Assembly (NCBI RefSeq): GCF_015207735.1
Contig: NZ_JADEWG010000015.1
Coordinates: 1-64,000, forward strand
Length of the DNA stretch: 64,000 nucleotides
Direction: 5' to 3'
Origin: [Phormidium] sp. LEGE 05292
Lineage (GTDB): Bacteria; Cyanobacteriota; Cyanobacteriia; Cyanobacteriales; Aerosakkonemataceae
The notes beneath the pieces are model-generated. The model saw only the letters and a list, made by a program, of their open reading frames with translations, was not told the origin of the DNA and ran no database searches. The position numbers and the translations under genes were made by a program. Shown here in pieces: positions 1 to 9,586 of the stretch. Position 1 is the stretch's first letter. Every line of letters starts with the position of its first letter.

Positions 1-3000
1 GGTAGGGGGATGGGGGGAGTTACAGAATTACTCTCTTCATCTCCCCATCTCCCCATCTCCCCATCTCTTCTACCCCTGACTCGTTCCAGGTAAATCTCTA
101 CTTGCCCACCATTGGGAGTGAATTTGATGGCGTTGGAGAGTAAATTCCAGATAATTTGTTGCAGGCGGGTGGGATCGCCCGATACTTGCCCAATGTTTGG
201 TAAGACGGCAACAAGCGCGATCGATTTTGCTACAGCAGTAGTTCTAACAGTATCGATCGCAGCTTCAATTACAAAGGATAGATTCACCGAAGAAACATTT
301 AAAGTGAGTTTGCCCCGTAGGATTTTGGCAACATCAAGCAAATCGTCAATTAATTGAGTTTGTAATCTAGCATTTCGCTCAATGGTGGCGAGGGCTTGCT
401 TGAGGCGAAGCTCGTCAAACTTCCTGGTTTGCAACAACTTTGCCCAACCTAAGATTGGGTTTAATGGCGATCGCAATTCGTGAGACAACACTGCCAAAAA
501 TTCATCCTTAATTCTGTTGGCGCGTTCGGCTGCTTCTCGTGCTACTTGTTCTTGTTGCAAAAGCCGATCGCGTTCAATTTCCAATTGTTTTTGGTCTTCA
601 ATATCAGTTGCCGTGCCAAACCAACTGCTAATTTGACCTTGCACATTCTTTTGCGGAATTGCTTGGTGTAGATGCCAGCGGTACTCTCCATTTGCTCGCC
701 GCATCCGACCTTCGGCTTGATAGGGAATTCCTTTTTCTACTGCCTCAGCCCAGTTTTGACTCATAATAGGCACGTCTTCAGGATGAACAACCGCTGCCCA
801 CCCCTCGATTTGGACTTGTTCCAGCGTTAACCCGGTATACTCCGTCCAGCGTTGATTGACATCTATTAACACACCTTCGGCGTTAGCTGTCCAAACCAAT
901 TGGGGAATCAATTCTGCCAAACGGCGATAGCGTTCCTTGCTTAAGCGTAAGGCTTCCTCTACTTGTTGGATATCGGTAATATCTGTATTAGTGCCAAACC
1001 AGCGCAAGACTCTGCCCTGTTCATCCCGAACTGGAACAGCGCGAGAGAGAAACCAGCGATACTTTCCATCTTTACCACGTAATGGGAAGGTATCCTCCCA
1101 AAGTTCACCTGTTTCTATACAGCGACAAAACTTTTTGAGCACCCGTTCCAGATGAGCTGGGTGATGGACTTTCTGCCAGCCCCAACCTTGCATTTCTTCC
1201 AGGGTTGTGCCTGTATAGTCAAACCAGCGTTGATTGTACCAAAAGATCCACCCGCTCTCATCTGCCATCCAAGCCAATTGGGAAATGTTGTCTGCCAGGG
1301 TACGGAAGCGTTCTTCGCTTTCCGTGAGTTCCTGTTGTGCCAGAGCGAGGTCGGTAACATCCATCACCGCTACTCCGACTCCGATCACTTCACCATTGGG
1401 CAAACAAACGGGATAGTGATTAGCGATCGTACTACGAAACACACCGGGTCTGATTTCCCCACTGAATTTCACATTGAAGACAGGTTCTTGAGTTTCCATA
1501 ATCCGCAGCAACATCGGGGCAAACTGTGGTGCTATTTGCGGCACGACTTCCCACAAGGTTCTGCCCCAATGCTCGCTTAACGGGAGTCCATTGGTTTTAG
1601 CTAGGGCTTCGTTGGCATAAAGGAAGCGGAGTTCTCGATCGAACAAAGCTAGAGTAATTGGGGAAGCAGCGATAAATGCTTGCAAGATGGCTTCGCTGCG
1701 TTGACGTTCTAGCTCGATTTGTCTGCGATCGCTAATATCTTTAAACAAAATCGCAACTTTGCGGCTTTCTGGTTTTCCAATGCGAAAAGCGGAAACCTCA
1801 AACCAGCGCTTCATCACTTCCGAACCATTTTCAAAGCGGACTGGTTCGCCTGTCAGTGCGACTTTACCGTAAGTCTCAAACCAATGATCTTCTAGATTTG
1901 GCACTAGCTGACGCGCTGTTTTACCCTGTGCTTGTTTGAGTCCGGTTTGGGATTCAAATAGCGGATTCATTTCCAAAAAGCGGTAATCAACAGGCTTGTT
2001 CTGTTTGTCAAACAGCATTTCAACAACACAAAAGCCTTCATTCATCGACTCAAATAAAGCGCGATAACGTTCCTCAGTTTGTTTGCGATCGTGAATATCA
2101 ATTACTGAACCGATGTATCCTTGAAACTCTCCGTCCTCCCCAAACCAAGGACTTGCAGCATCAATGCAAGAGCGATATTCACCATCCTGACGACGCAAAC
2201 GATATTCTAGTTGAAAGGCTTCTCGACGCTGATTTGCATTTAAGAATATCTCGCTGGAAAGTTGGCGATCGTCTGGATGCACCGCCTCTAACCACCCAAA
2301 CCCCAGTCCCATTACTTCAGTTTGCCCCGTGAACTCGTACCAGCTTTTGCTCAGATAAGTGCATTTACCCTTGGTATCTGTCACCCAAATCATCACAGGG
2401 GCATGATCTGCCATGTGGCGGAAGCGTTCTTCACTCTGGCGCAAAGCTGCTTCTACTTGAATTCGCTCAGTAATTTCTTCACAAACTGTACTGATGCCAA
2501 TTACGCGATTGCCTTCCTTCAAGGGCAAAAATTGTTCCAACCAAGTGCGTTTAACTCCGGGTTGTGCCGGAGTTTCACCCTGAATTTTTACATTTAACAG
2601 CGGTTCCCCTGTTTCCAGAATCGGGCGCAAAATCTGTTCTAAAGTATCTGCCAGAGTGGGGAACAGTTCTCGCAAGGTTCGCCCAATATGGGCTTCTACA
2701 GGCAATCCATTGATTTCTGCTAATCGCTGATTGATCCGCACAAAGCGGAATTCAGTATCTAGTACATTCAAGCCAATGGGGGCGGACTGATAGATAGCTT
2801 CAATTTCTGCTAGTTGTTGCCGAATCTGTTGCTCGCTTCGCTGAACCAGTGCTTCACTGCGCTTTATATCATCAATATTAGTAATGGTGCCGATCCAACC
2901 TGTGATTTGGTTGTGAGAGTCTCGTGTCGGTATAGCTCTACAGATGAACCAGTGGTACTCGCCATCCCAACGGCGAATTCGGTATTCTGCCTCAAATGTT

Positions 3001-4484
3001 TGCCCAGATGCGGTTGCTTGACTCCATTGGGCAAGGGTGCGGTCGCGATCGTCAGGATGAACAACACTCAGCCCCGCTGAACCCATCGATTCGGCTTCAC
3101 TCAAGCCCGTATACTCATACCAGCGTTGATTCCAATAATTCAGTACCCCTGTTGCGTCTGCTGTCCACACCATTTGAGGCATCGCTTCGGCTAATTCTCG
3201 ATAGCGTTTTTGACTAGCTTTGATCGTGGCGGCGGCTTGGTTACGTTCTGTAATATCTAAAAAGGCTCCGATCGCACCGCGAATCTCGTTCTGGTCGTCT
3301 CGTAAGGGAGTCGCATAAGATAATAACTGGCGCACTGTACCATCAGGCGACAAAATCTCAAATTCTGCATCTCGCACCTCTACACCTAGTCTGGCAGCAA
3401 CTTGCATCGGCAAGTTTTCGCTAAGTATTTCTTGTCCCTTTTGGAAGACTTGATAGGGAGGTTGTTCATCAGCAGGCGCACTTTTCGAGATGTTTTCGCC
3501 GTTGCTCATGCCTAACAATTGTCGCAGGTAGGCATTATTCTGCATTTGAGTGCAGGTTGGATCGGTGGCGATCGCAATTCCCACAGGAATAATATCCAAC
3601 AAGGTTTGCAGTTCCACAACCCGATTTGTCAAATCCCGGTTTAATTTTTGAATTGCTGCTTCAGCTTGTTTTTGCTGGGTTAAATCCACCGCAAACACCA
3701 TATACTCATCAGTGCTATCCATCCACTCCCAGGCACTGAGTAAAATGGGAACCCGCGATCCATTTGGATGCAACAGTTCCATCTCCGTTAGTGGCATAAA
3801 GCCTTGTTGCCGCAATTGTTCTAAGTTCTGTTCTGCCTGCAAAGTCAACTCTGGTGGAATAAAATCATGCCAGTTTATTCCCTGTTGCTCAAATTGTTCC
3901 CGCGTGTAGCCGTGCAGGTGCAACATGGTATCGTTCATTACTATCATTTTACCGTTGCGCGAGCCAATACCAATGCCAATGGGAGCGGTGTCAATTAGTC
4001 GTTGGGTTCGTTGCTGTTGTTGTTGGACAGAAGTTTGGTACTGTTGCTGAGTGTGTTGAATTTGTTGTTGCAATTCGGAATTTGTGTTGGCGTTAGCCTG
4101 TCGTAGGCCGATCGCACTGTCGATCGCTAAATGCAGACTGTCAGGGGTGATTCGGTCTTCGATCAGATAATCCGCTGCCCCATTTCTGAATGCCTGCACC
4201 GCTACTTCTGCATCATCACTGCCGATCGCTACGATTGGCGGACAGCGATCGCCCATCTCTGCCTTTAGTTGTCGTAGCGCATCCAAGTTACCAAAGTGCA
4301 AAGAATGGAGTTCTAGAAGAATAGCGTCAATCTTCTCTACTTGCGCTGTTACCAGATTTGAGTTATCGTATTTTTCTTTAATAATTGTGTATGTAAAATT
4401 TCCCTGTTGCTGTAATTGATACCAGTAATCGTTATTGCTCTCATCAGATTCAGCAATGATAAGAACAGTTCGGTGAGTTGACAT
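1..4484 (-). CDS. Multi-PAS hybrid sensor histidine kinase with N-terminal receiver domain (3' end outside window)
   Basis: The reading frame starts at an ATG whose complement is at 4482-4484 and runs without a stop to the window edge, so about 1,494 residues are visible and the C-terminus is missing. It opens with a receiver-like domain (STHRTVLIIAESDESNN), then a Gln-rich linker, then about nine successive PAS/PAC units. Their boundaries show as the repeated PAC endings near positions 600, 980, 1340, 1735, 2095, 2470, 2870, 3250 and 3680. The H-box is at about 450-500 (LSHELRSPLNPILGWAKLLQ) and the N-box at about 95-140 (LLSNAIKFTPNGGQVEIYL). It is a cytoplasmic two-component sensor with no transmembrane segment seen. 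The signal is unknown. A short tandem DNA repeat (about 35-67) interrupts the ATPase domain in frame. The role as a kinase is secure; the exact PAS count is my estimate. Confidence 0.9.
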   Translation of the reverse strand, partial: MSTHRTVLIIAESDESNNDYWYQLQQQGNFTYTIIKEKYDNSNLVTAQVEKIDAILLELHSLHFGNLDALRQLKAEMGDRCPPIVAIGSDDAEVAVQAFRNGAADYLIEDRITPDSLHLAIDSAIGLRQANANTNSELQQQIQHTQQQYQTSVQQQQQRTQRLIDTAPIGIGIGSRNGKMIVMNDTMLHLHGYTREQFEQQGINWHDFIPPELTLQAEQNLEQLRQQGFMPLTEMELLHPNGSRVPILLSAWEWMDSTDEYMVFAVDLTQQKQAEAAIQKLNRDLTNRVVELQTLLDIIPVGIAIATDPTCTQMQNNAYLRQLLGMSNGENISKSAPADEQPPYQVFQKGQEILSENLPMQVAARLGVEVRDAEFEILSPDGTVRQLLSYATPLRDDQNEIRGAIGAFLDITERNQAAATIKASQKRYRELAEAMPQMVWTADATGVLNYWNQRWYEYTGLSEAESMGSAGLSVVHPDDRDRTLAQWSQATASGQTFEAEYRIRRWDGEYHWFICRAIPTRDSHNQITGWIGTITNIDDIKRSEALVQRSEQQIRQQLAEIEAIYQSAPIGLNVLDTEFRFVRINQRLAEINGLPVEAHIGRTLRELFPTLADTLEQILRPILETGEPLLNVKIQGETPAQPGVKRTWLEQFLPLKEGNRVIGISTVCEEITERIQVEAALRQSEERFRHMADHAPVMIWVTDTKGKCTYLSKSWYEFTGQTEVMGLGFGWLEAVHPDDRQLSSEIFLNANQRREAFQLEYRLRRQDGEYRSCIDAASPWFGEDGEFQGYIGSVIDIHDRKQTEERYRALFESMNEGFCVVEMLFDKQNKPVDYRFLEMNPLFESQTGLKQAQGKTARQLVPNLEDHWFETYGKVALTGEPVRFENGSEVMKRWFEVSAFRIGKPESRKVAILFKDISDRRQIELERQRSEAILQAFIAASPITLALFDRELRFLYANEALAKTNGLPLSEHWGRTLWEVVPQIAPQFAPMLLRIMETQEPVFNVKFSGEIRPGVFRSTIANHYPVCLPNGEVIGVGVAVMDVTDLALAQQELTESEERFRTLADNISQLAWMADESGWIFWYNQRWFDYTGTTLEEMQGWGWQKVHHPAHLERVLKKFCRCIETGELWEDTFPLRGKDGKYRWFLSRAVPVRDEQGRVLRWFGTNTDITDIQQVEEALRLSKERYRRLAELIPQLVWTANAEGVLIDVNQRWTEYTGLTLEQVQIEGWAAVVHPEDVPIMSQNWAEAVEKGIPYQAEGRMRRANGEYRWHLHQAIPQKNVQGQISSWFGTATDIEDQKQLEIERDRLLQQEQVAREAAERANRIKDEFLAVLSHELRSPLNPILGWAKLLQTRKFDELRLKQALATIERNARLQTQLIDDLLDVAKILRGKLTLNVSSVNLSFVIEAAIDTVRTTAVAKSIALVAVLPNIGQVSGDPTRLQQIIWNLLSNAIKFTPNGGQVEIYLERVRGRRDGEMGRWGDEESNSVTPPIPL
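30..67. repeat. Short tandem repeat CTCCCCAT inside the kinase frame
   Basis: Three to four direct copies of an 8-bp CTCCCCAT unit lie between the N-box and the next ATPase motif of the sensor kinase. Read on the minus strand they code in frame for a charged Gly/Arg/Glu run. Such G/A-rich versus C/T-rich short tandem repeats are normally intergenic in cyanobacteria. Confidence 0.7.
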
Positions 4485-4842
4485 ACTAGAGATCCTATCG
4501 GCAAGGTTTTTCAGAAATTAGGCGATCGGTTAAGACATCGGGACATTTTGCTGAGGCAAGGGAACTCCTGAACAGGGAAAAAATCTTTCGCGTAACCTTG
4601 TCTTGGCTGGAGTTAGTCGAGAATACTGGTTTAATTTATTCTAGATTTTATTAGATTTTGTACAGCAAGGGAAAAAATTGCAACATCAAGGAAGTCTGTC
4701 CTGCTAAAGTTCCTTTTAATCTATCAAAAAATCACGATTCCTACTTAAATCTAAAGTCCTAAATTGAATCACCAATAACCAATGACACTCCAAGTTCTAC
4801 TATACTTATCTAGTTATCGGTTGCTGCTATAACCTTGAGCGC
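4485..4842. other. Divergent intergenic region between the sensor kinase and minC
   Basis: This 358-bp AT-rich spacer must hold the promoters of both the leftward kinase gene and the rightward min operon. A TATACT hexamer at 4801-4806, 37 bp before the minC ATG, is a plausible -10 element, but I see no convincing -35 at the right distance. No small ORF or hairpin stands out. Confidence 0.4.
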
Positions 4843-5691
4843 ATGACAGTTGATTCTTCTATTACTTCGGCATTGGAAAAGCTTCCTGAAACTCCAGAGG
4901 AAACAGTTCTGCCCACTGCAATGGAGACGATTACTCAGACTCAAACTAGTGCTGAGTCTGTTACTCCGTTGCAAGTTCACCTGAAAGCTGAATCAGGAAA
5001 TCTGTTATTAATTTTGCCACCGCAAACTGAACTAAAGGAAGGGCCTGCGGTGTGGTCAGACCTTTGGTTACAACTAAAACAGCGTTTAAGTGCGGGGGAA
5101 AAGTTTTGGGAACCAAATACTCTGGTGCATTTAATTGCGGAAAATTGGTTATTAGATGGGCGGCAGTTACAAGAAATTGCTGAGGCGCTGGCGGAAAGTA
5201 AACTGGTGTTGAAATTAGTTCAAACTAATCGCCGTCAAACTGCTGTAGCGGCTGCTGCTGCTGGTTATTCGGTAGAACAGGAATCTGCGATCGCTTATAT
5301 TAATCAATATCAGCTCACATCAACTAAACCAGGACAGCCTTTTTTAGAACCGCTTTATTTGGAAACCACTTTACGTTCAGGGGTAGAAATTCGTCACCCC
5401 GGAACTGTCATTGTGTTGGGAGATGTTAATCCTGGTAGTTCCATAATTGCTGATGGTGACATTATAGTTTGGGGTCGGTTGCGCGGTTTTGTTCACGCTG
5501 GCGCAAGGGGTAAGCGCGAGTGTTTAATTATGGCATTGCAAATGGAACCAACTCAACTCCGTATTGCTGATTTTGTAGCAAGAGCACCGGAAAATCCCCC
5601 GGCACAATTTTCCCCAGAGGTTGCTTATGTAACTGATGAAGGTATTCGCATTGCAAAAGGACTTGGTTTTCAAAGGCCCGATCTTTCTTAA
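4843..5691 (+). CDS. minC: Septum site-determining protein MinC
   Basis: This is the FtsZ-assembly inhibitor that, recruited to the membrane by MinD, blocks division away from midcell. The C-terminal half carries the MinC beta-helix signature: HPGTVIVLGDVNPGSSI followed by ADGDIIVWGRLRGFVHAGA. That region is the MinD-binding, dimerising domain. The N-terminal 90 residues are an acidic, Thr-rich, low-conservation segment, as is common in cyanobacterial MinC. Its 282 residues fit the family. It is the first gene of minC-minD-minE, with 68 bp to minD, all on the plus strand. The identity is secure from the motif plus the synteny. Confidence 0.95.
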   Translation: MTVDSSITSALEKLPETPEETVLPTAMETITQTQTSAESVTPLQVHLKAESGNLLLILPPQTELKEGPAVWSDLWLQLKQRLSAGEKFWEPNTLVHLIAENWLLDGRQLQEIAEALAESKLVLKLVQTNRRQTAVAAAAAGYSVEQESAIAYINQYQLTSTKPGQPFLEPLYLETTLRSGVEIRHPGTVIVLGDVNPGSSIIADGDIIVWGRLRGFVHAGARGKRECLIMALQMEPTQLRIADFVARAPENPPAQFSPEVAYVTDEGIRIAKGLGFQRPDLS

Positions 5692-5759
5692 AAATCTCCA
5701 AGGGCAGAAGAATTTCCCAATTATCAATTACCAACTACCGACTACCTATTACCTAAATT

Positions 5760-6560
5760 ATGGCGCGAATTATTGTTGTTACTTCTGGCAAAGGAGGGGT
5801 GGGAAAAACTACCTCTACTGCTAATATTGGCATGGCTTTGGCATCTCGCGGAAATAAAATAGTGGTTTTGGATGCTGATTTTGGTCTGCGAAATTTGGAT
5901 TTATTGTTAGGGTTGGAAAATCGCATTGTTTACACGGCTTTAGATGTAATGTCGGGTGAATGTACGCTGGAAGATGCTTTGGTAAAAGATAAGCGTCAAC
6001 CAAATTTAGCGTTACTTCCGGCAGCACAAAATCGCACTAAAGATGCTGTAAATACTGACCAAATGAAGCAGTTAGTTACAGATTTGGCGCAGCAGTATGA
6101 TTATGTGCTGATTGACTGTCCGGCGGGAATTGAAATGGGGTTTAAAAATGCAATTATTGCAGCAAAAGAAGCGGTGATTGTAACTACGCCGGAAATTTCT
6201 GCTGTGCGAGATGCTGACAGAGTAATTGGTCTTTTAGAAGCCCATAGTATCAAGAAAATTCATTTAATTGTGAACCGCATTCGTCCGGCAATGGTACAGG
6301 CAAATAATATGATGTCTGTGCAAGATGTACAGGAAATTTTAGCGATTCCCATATTAGGAATTGTCCCGGATGATGAGAGGGTAATTGTTTCGACAAACAA
6401 AGGGGAACCATTGGTTTTAGCTGGGAGTAATTCGCTGGCGGCGATCGCTTATAACAATATTGCCCGTCGATTAGAAGGAGAAAAAGTGCCTTTCCTAACT
6501 TTGGAAACTCCACCAGAGGGTTTATGGGAACGGATGAGTCGCTTTTTTCGCAAAAAATAG
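5760..6560 (+). CDS. minD: Septum site-determining ATPase MinD
   Basis: MinD is a ParA-type membrane ATPase that carries MinC to the membrane and is released by MinE. The deviant Walker A motif is at residues 10-17 (GKGGVGKTT), Walker B is YDYVLIDCPAG, and the C-terminus ends in a basic amphipathic stretch (LWERMSRFFRKK) matching the membrane-targeting sequence. At 266 residues it has the expected length. The ATG at 5760 is chosen because the protein then starts ARIIVVTSGKGG, as in the family. It sits between minC and minE. Confidence 0.97.
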   Translation: MARIIVVTSGKGGVGKTTSTANIGMALASRGNKIVVLDADFGLRNLDLLLGLENRIVYTALDVMSGECTLEDALVKDKRQPNLALLPAAQNRTKDAVNTDQMKQLVTDLAQQYDYVLIDCPAGIEMGFKNAIIAAKEAVIVTTPEISAVRDADRVIGLLEAHSIKKIHLIVNRIRPAMVQANNMMSVQDVQEILAIPILGIVPDDERVIVSTNKGEPLVLAGSNSLAAIAYNNIARRLEGEKVPFLTLETPPEGLWERMSRFFRKK

Positions 6561-6703
6561 AGCTAATCTAAATTATTAGCTTCTGTTTTTCTTGTCTCTC
6601 TAAGGGATTCAGCATTCAGATAATAGCTTTTTTATGCTTTTGAATAATTCTTACTTTAAAAATCTAAGAATATCTGATTTTATTCTCTTTTGGGTAAAGT
6701 ATT

Positions 6704-7138
6704 ATGTTCAATGAGTTTCTGGAAAAATTATTTTCATGGAAAAGTGATAATAATAGTCGCGATCAGGTGAAGCGGCGATTAAAATTAGTCTTGGGACACG
6801 ATCGCACAGGACTTTCTCCCCAAGATTTAGAAGAAATGCGAAAAGAGATTGTAGAAGTAATTTCTCGTTATGTTGAACTTGATACCGAAGAGTTGGTGTT
6901 TTCTATTGAAAATAACGAAAGATCTTCAGCTTTAATTGCTAATTTACCAATTCGCCGCGTTAAAAATGAAGAGAAATCAGAGCAAGTGGAAAATGAAGAG
7001 AACCTAGAAAATGAAGTTAAAGAAATTCAACTAGAAAATGAAGAGAAAATAGAAAATGAAGTTAAAGAAATTCAAACAGAAAATGAAGAGAAAATAGAAA
7101 ATGAAGTTAAAGAAATTCAAACAGAAAATGACAATTAA
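6704..7138 (+). CDS. minE: Cell division topological specificity factor MinE with repetitive acidic tail
   Basis: MinE stimulates MinD ATPase and sets the division site. Residues 1-87 match MinE: an N-terminal membrane/MinD-binding helix (FNEFLEKLFSW), then LKLVLGHDRTGLSPQDLEEM and a beta-dimer region ending LIANLPIRR. Residues about 88-144 are extra: a Glu/Asn/Lys tail built from roughly three copies of a 15-residue unit (ENEVKEIQTENEEKI), encoded by 45-bp direct repeats. Most MinE proteins are about 85-105 residues, so this one is roughly 40 longer. The tail is probably helical or coiled coil. The gene follows minD after 143 bp. Confidence 0.93.
   Translation: MFNEFLEKLFSWKSDNNSRDQVKRRLKLVLGHDRTGLSPQDLEEMRKEIVEVISRYVELDTEELVFSIENNERSSALIANLPIRRVKNEEKSEQVENEENLENEVKEIQLENEEKIENEVKEIQTENEEKIENEVKEIQTENDN
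6975..7135 (+). repeat. 45-bp direct repeats in the 3' end of minE
   Basis: Near-identical 45-bp units encoding ENEVKEIQxENEEKI are repeated in tandem, with a degenerate leading copy. The copies differ by only a few bases, which indicates recent expansion by slippage or unequal exchange. Confidence 0.8.
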
Positions 7139-7162
7139 TCAATAACTAATCACAAATTAATT

Positions 7163-8038
7163 ATGAAACCCAGATACGCTGTTATTCCTTTAGCAGGACT
7201 TGCTTCTCGTTTATATCCAGCAACTAAAGTTGTGCCTAAAGCATTGTTACCAATTCCGGGAAAAGATGGTACATTGCGTCCAGCTGTAGATTGGATTGTG
7301 CGGGAAGCTTTAGATAGTGGTGTGGAAGAAATAATATTAATATTATCTCCTCGTGATGGGGAATTAGTTACTCGGTATTTTACAGAACCACCAATAGAAA
7401 ATATAGAAACTGTTGGGGGAGAACGGATTTTAAATGCTTGGAATGAGTTAAAGGATTTAGGCGATCGTTTGCGGTACGTTTATCAACAAGAACCTGCTGG
7501 TTTTGGTGATGCAGTATTGCAAGCAAAAGAAATAGTTGGTTCTCAAAGTTTTGTCTTACTTTTGGGAGATCACCTTTATCGATCGAATTCTCCGATTTCC
7601 TGCGTGCAACAAGTGTTGAGTGTCGGAGTAGAATTTGGCAAAGGTGTATTAGGAGTCTGTCGGCGCAATGAATCAGAAATTCATCAATATGGTGTTGTGG
7701 GAGTGCGGGCAATTCCTAACCAAACTAATATTTACGAATTAACTGATATGCGAGAAAAACCTTCTTTAAATACAGAAACAGCTACGCTTCGCATTCCAGG
7801 AAATCCACCACAATACTTTTGTATCTTTGGAATTTATTTACTTCCAGGTCAGTTCATGGAGTATTTAGAAAATGCTAAACAACAGCAATCTTCCAAAGAA
7901 TTGGATCTTTCGGCAGCATTGCAAACTTGGATTAATAAAGATGGTGGTTTTGCTTGTGAAGTTGCAGGTAACTTTTTTGATGTGGGTACGCCAGCAAATT
8001 TCCGAAGTACAGTTATTAATTTTTCTGAATTATTCTGA
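7163..8038 (+). CDS. Sugar-nucleotide pyrophosphorylase (UDP-glucose pyrophosphorylase type)
   Basis: This is a nucleotidyltransferase expected to make UDP-glucose or a related NDP-sugar from sugar-1-phosphate and NTP. The N-terminal signature VIPLAGLASRLYPATKVVPKAL corresponds to the nucleotide-binding GxGxRxxPxTKxxPK motif, with the first glycine region diverged (LAGLASRL). A metal-site segment VLLLGDHLY and a product-loop segment follow. At 291 residues the length fits the GalU/CugP class. It starts 24 bp after minE and may be co-transcribed with the min genes. Substrate choice cannot be read from sequence alone; UTP/glucose-1-phosphate is the family-based guess. Confidence 0.85.
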   Translation: MKPRYAVIPLAGLASRLYPATKVVPKALLPIPGKDGTLRPAVDWIVREALDSGVEEIILILSPRDGELVTRYFTEPPIENIETVGGERILNAWNELKDLGDRLRYVYQQEPAGFGDAVLQAKEIVGSQSFVLLLGDHLYRSNSPISCVQQVLSVGVEFGKGVLGVCRRNESEIHQYGVVGVRAIPNQTNIYELTDMREKPSLNTETATLRIPGNPPQYFCIFGIYLLPGQFMEYLENAKQQQSSKELDLSAALQTWINKDGGFACEVAGNFFDVGTPANFRSTVINFSELF

Positions 8039-8157
8039 AACTGCATAGGCGCAAATAGGTCAGATATATCTAAGATTAGTAGTGCTAGTTGTCAATAATT
8101 TACAAATGAGGTGACACAATTGTAATTATCAGTCAATGTGGACTAAATGAAGCAATT

Positions 8158-9540
8158 ATGGTAGTTGCATCAAAATACTGGAGATTGGTGAGACTTGATG
8201 CCACAGGTAGGCGCAAAGTCGAAGAGATTGAGTCTGCTAAGGTGTTTTTTCAAACCGAATTTTCAGCATGGTTAAGTCAAGCAGAAATGGACGATCGCAC
8301 AATTCAAAATCGTCTGTTACACTTGCTGCATGAAAGCGATCGATCTGCGTTAGCGGAAAGTTGTTTGCGCTGTTTTATTTCTAACAAAATCGATCAAATT
8401 TGCCTGCAACTAGAAGAATTGTTTGGCAAAAATCATGGTTTTACGCGCTGCGATTTATTTTCTTTCGTTTTAGATGACGTTTACCCTAAGCAACTCAAAA
8501 CTAAAGCTGAGGCGCAAAATTTTCAGTACAAATCTTTGGCGACGGAAATCTTAGAAACTTTTGATTGTCACAAGGGGAGTTTTAATAGTTGGATCGCTAG
8601 ATTAGTCAAACATCATCGAGAATTGAATGCTTTTTTATTACAACATGGTGTTTATTTAGTAAGTGATTGGGCGATTTTAAATGACACTAACATCAAACAA
8701 TTACAGCGAATTTTTTTGGAGTTTCATCATTTAACACCTGGGGAAATTAAACAGTTTAGTTTACTTTTGGAAACTTATCATGCTGTTTATCGTCGAGATA
8801 GATTAAAGTTACGGCAAACAGGAGGAAATGGTGGACAATGTTTACCACCCACAAGTCCCCAAATTGAGGAGATGATCTCATATTTTCAGGCTAAATCTGG
8901 TATACAGTTACCATCTGAACAAGTGGTGAATCAACTCCGCAAGATGGCAGATAAATTACGAGAATATCGGATCTACATCCGAGGAGGTATGGCTAAAACT
9001 GAACCTTTATCTGATAGAGAAAATGTTGATTTAGGAAATAGTAGTCAAGATGAGGAAGAAATAGAGTTTTTAACTGCATACAGAACGGCTTTTCGGAATT
9101 GTTTAGACAAGTCTATAGAGTCAGCAATTAGCGATCGCTTAAATCGCACTTCCCGACAAAAAAACTACAGTAGTGAACAGTTTATTTTTGGGATTCATTT
9201 GTTTCATTGTCAGCAATTATCTATGAGTGAAATCGCTGCTTTAATCGGACTAGAATATCAATATCAAGTTAGCCGTTTACTCAAATTAAAGGAGTTTCGT
9301 GCCGATGTGCGTCAGCGAATGTTAAAGTGCTTACATGATTGTGTTTTACAAAAAGCAACTGCTTACACAGACCCCGATCTTCTGCCTCAATTAGAACAAA
9401 AAATCGAAGTTGCCCTCAATGAACAAATTACGCAATTAATTAATGAAGCAGAAGCAGAATCTACTACTCCAAATCGGCGGGAACAAAGCTTATTTGCTGC
9501 TAGACTTTGCCATTATTTAAAAAAAGTTTTGCAGAATTAA
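8158..9540 (+). CDS. Sigma-70-like cyanobacterial protein, first gene of the CHAT operon
   Basis: The protein has 460 residues with no membrane segment. I cannot name it with certainty. A stretch around residues 138-180 (KGSFNSWIARLVKHHRELNAFL, then VSDWAILND) resembles the helical core-binding region of sigma factors. Residues about 345-395 contain a helix-turn-helix-like segment (QQLSMSEIAALIGLEYQYQVSRLL) like sigma region 4. The spacing between these regions is much larger than in ordinary ECF sigma factors. It is the first of four closely spaced plus-strand genes (gaps 46, 52 and 1 bp), so it probably acts with the CHAT-CHASE2 protein. A transcription-regulatory role is inferred; binding to RNA polymerase is untested. 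Confidence 0.65.
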   Translation: MVVASKYWRLVRLDATGRRKVEEIESAKVFFQTEFSAWLSQAEMDDRTIQNRLLHLLHESDRSALAESCLRCFISNKIDQICLQLEELFGKNHGFTRCDLFSFVLDDVYPKQLKTKAEAQNFQYKSLATEILETFDCHKGSFNSWIARLVKHHRELNAFLLQHGVYLVSDWAILNDTNIKQLQRIFLEFHHLTPGEIKQFSLLLETYHAVYRRDRLKLRQTGGNGGQCLPPTSPQIEEMISYFQAKSGIQLPSEQVVNQLRKMADKLREYRIYIRGGMAKTEPLSDRENVDLGNSSQDEEEIEFLTAYRTAFRNCLDKSIESAISDRLNRTSRQKNYSSEQFIFGIHLFHCQQLSMSEIAALIGLEYQYQVSRLLKLKEFRADVRQRMLKCLHDCVLQKATAYTDPDLLPQLEQKIEVALNEQITQLINEAEAESTTPNRREQSLFAARLCHYLKKVLQN

Positions 9541-9586
9541 ATTTTCCAGTTTTTCATTGAATCACAAGTATACTTCAGGGGAAAAT

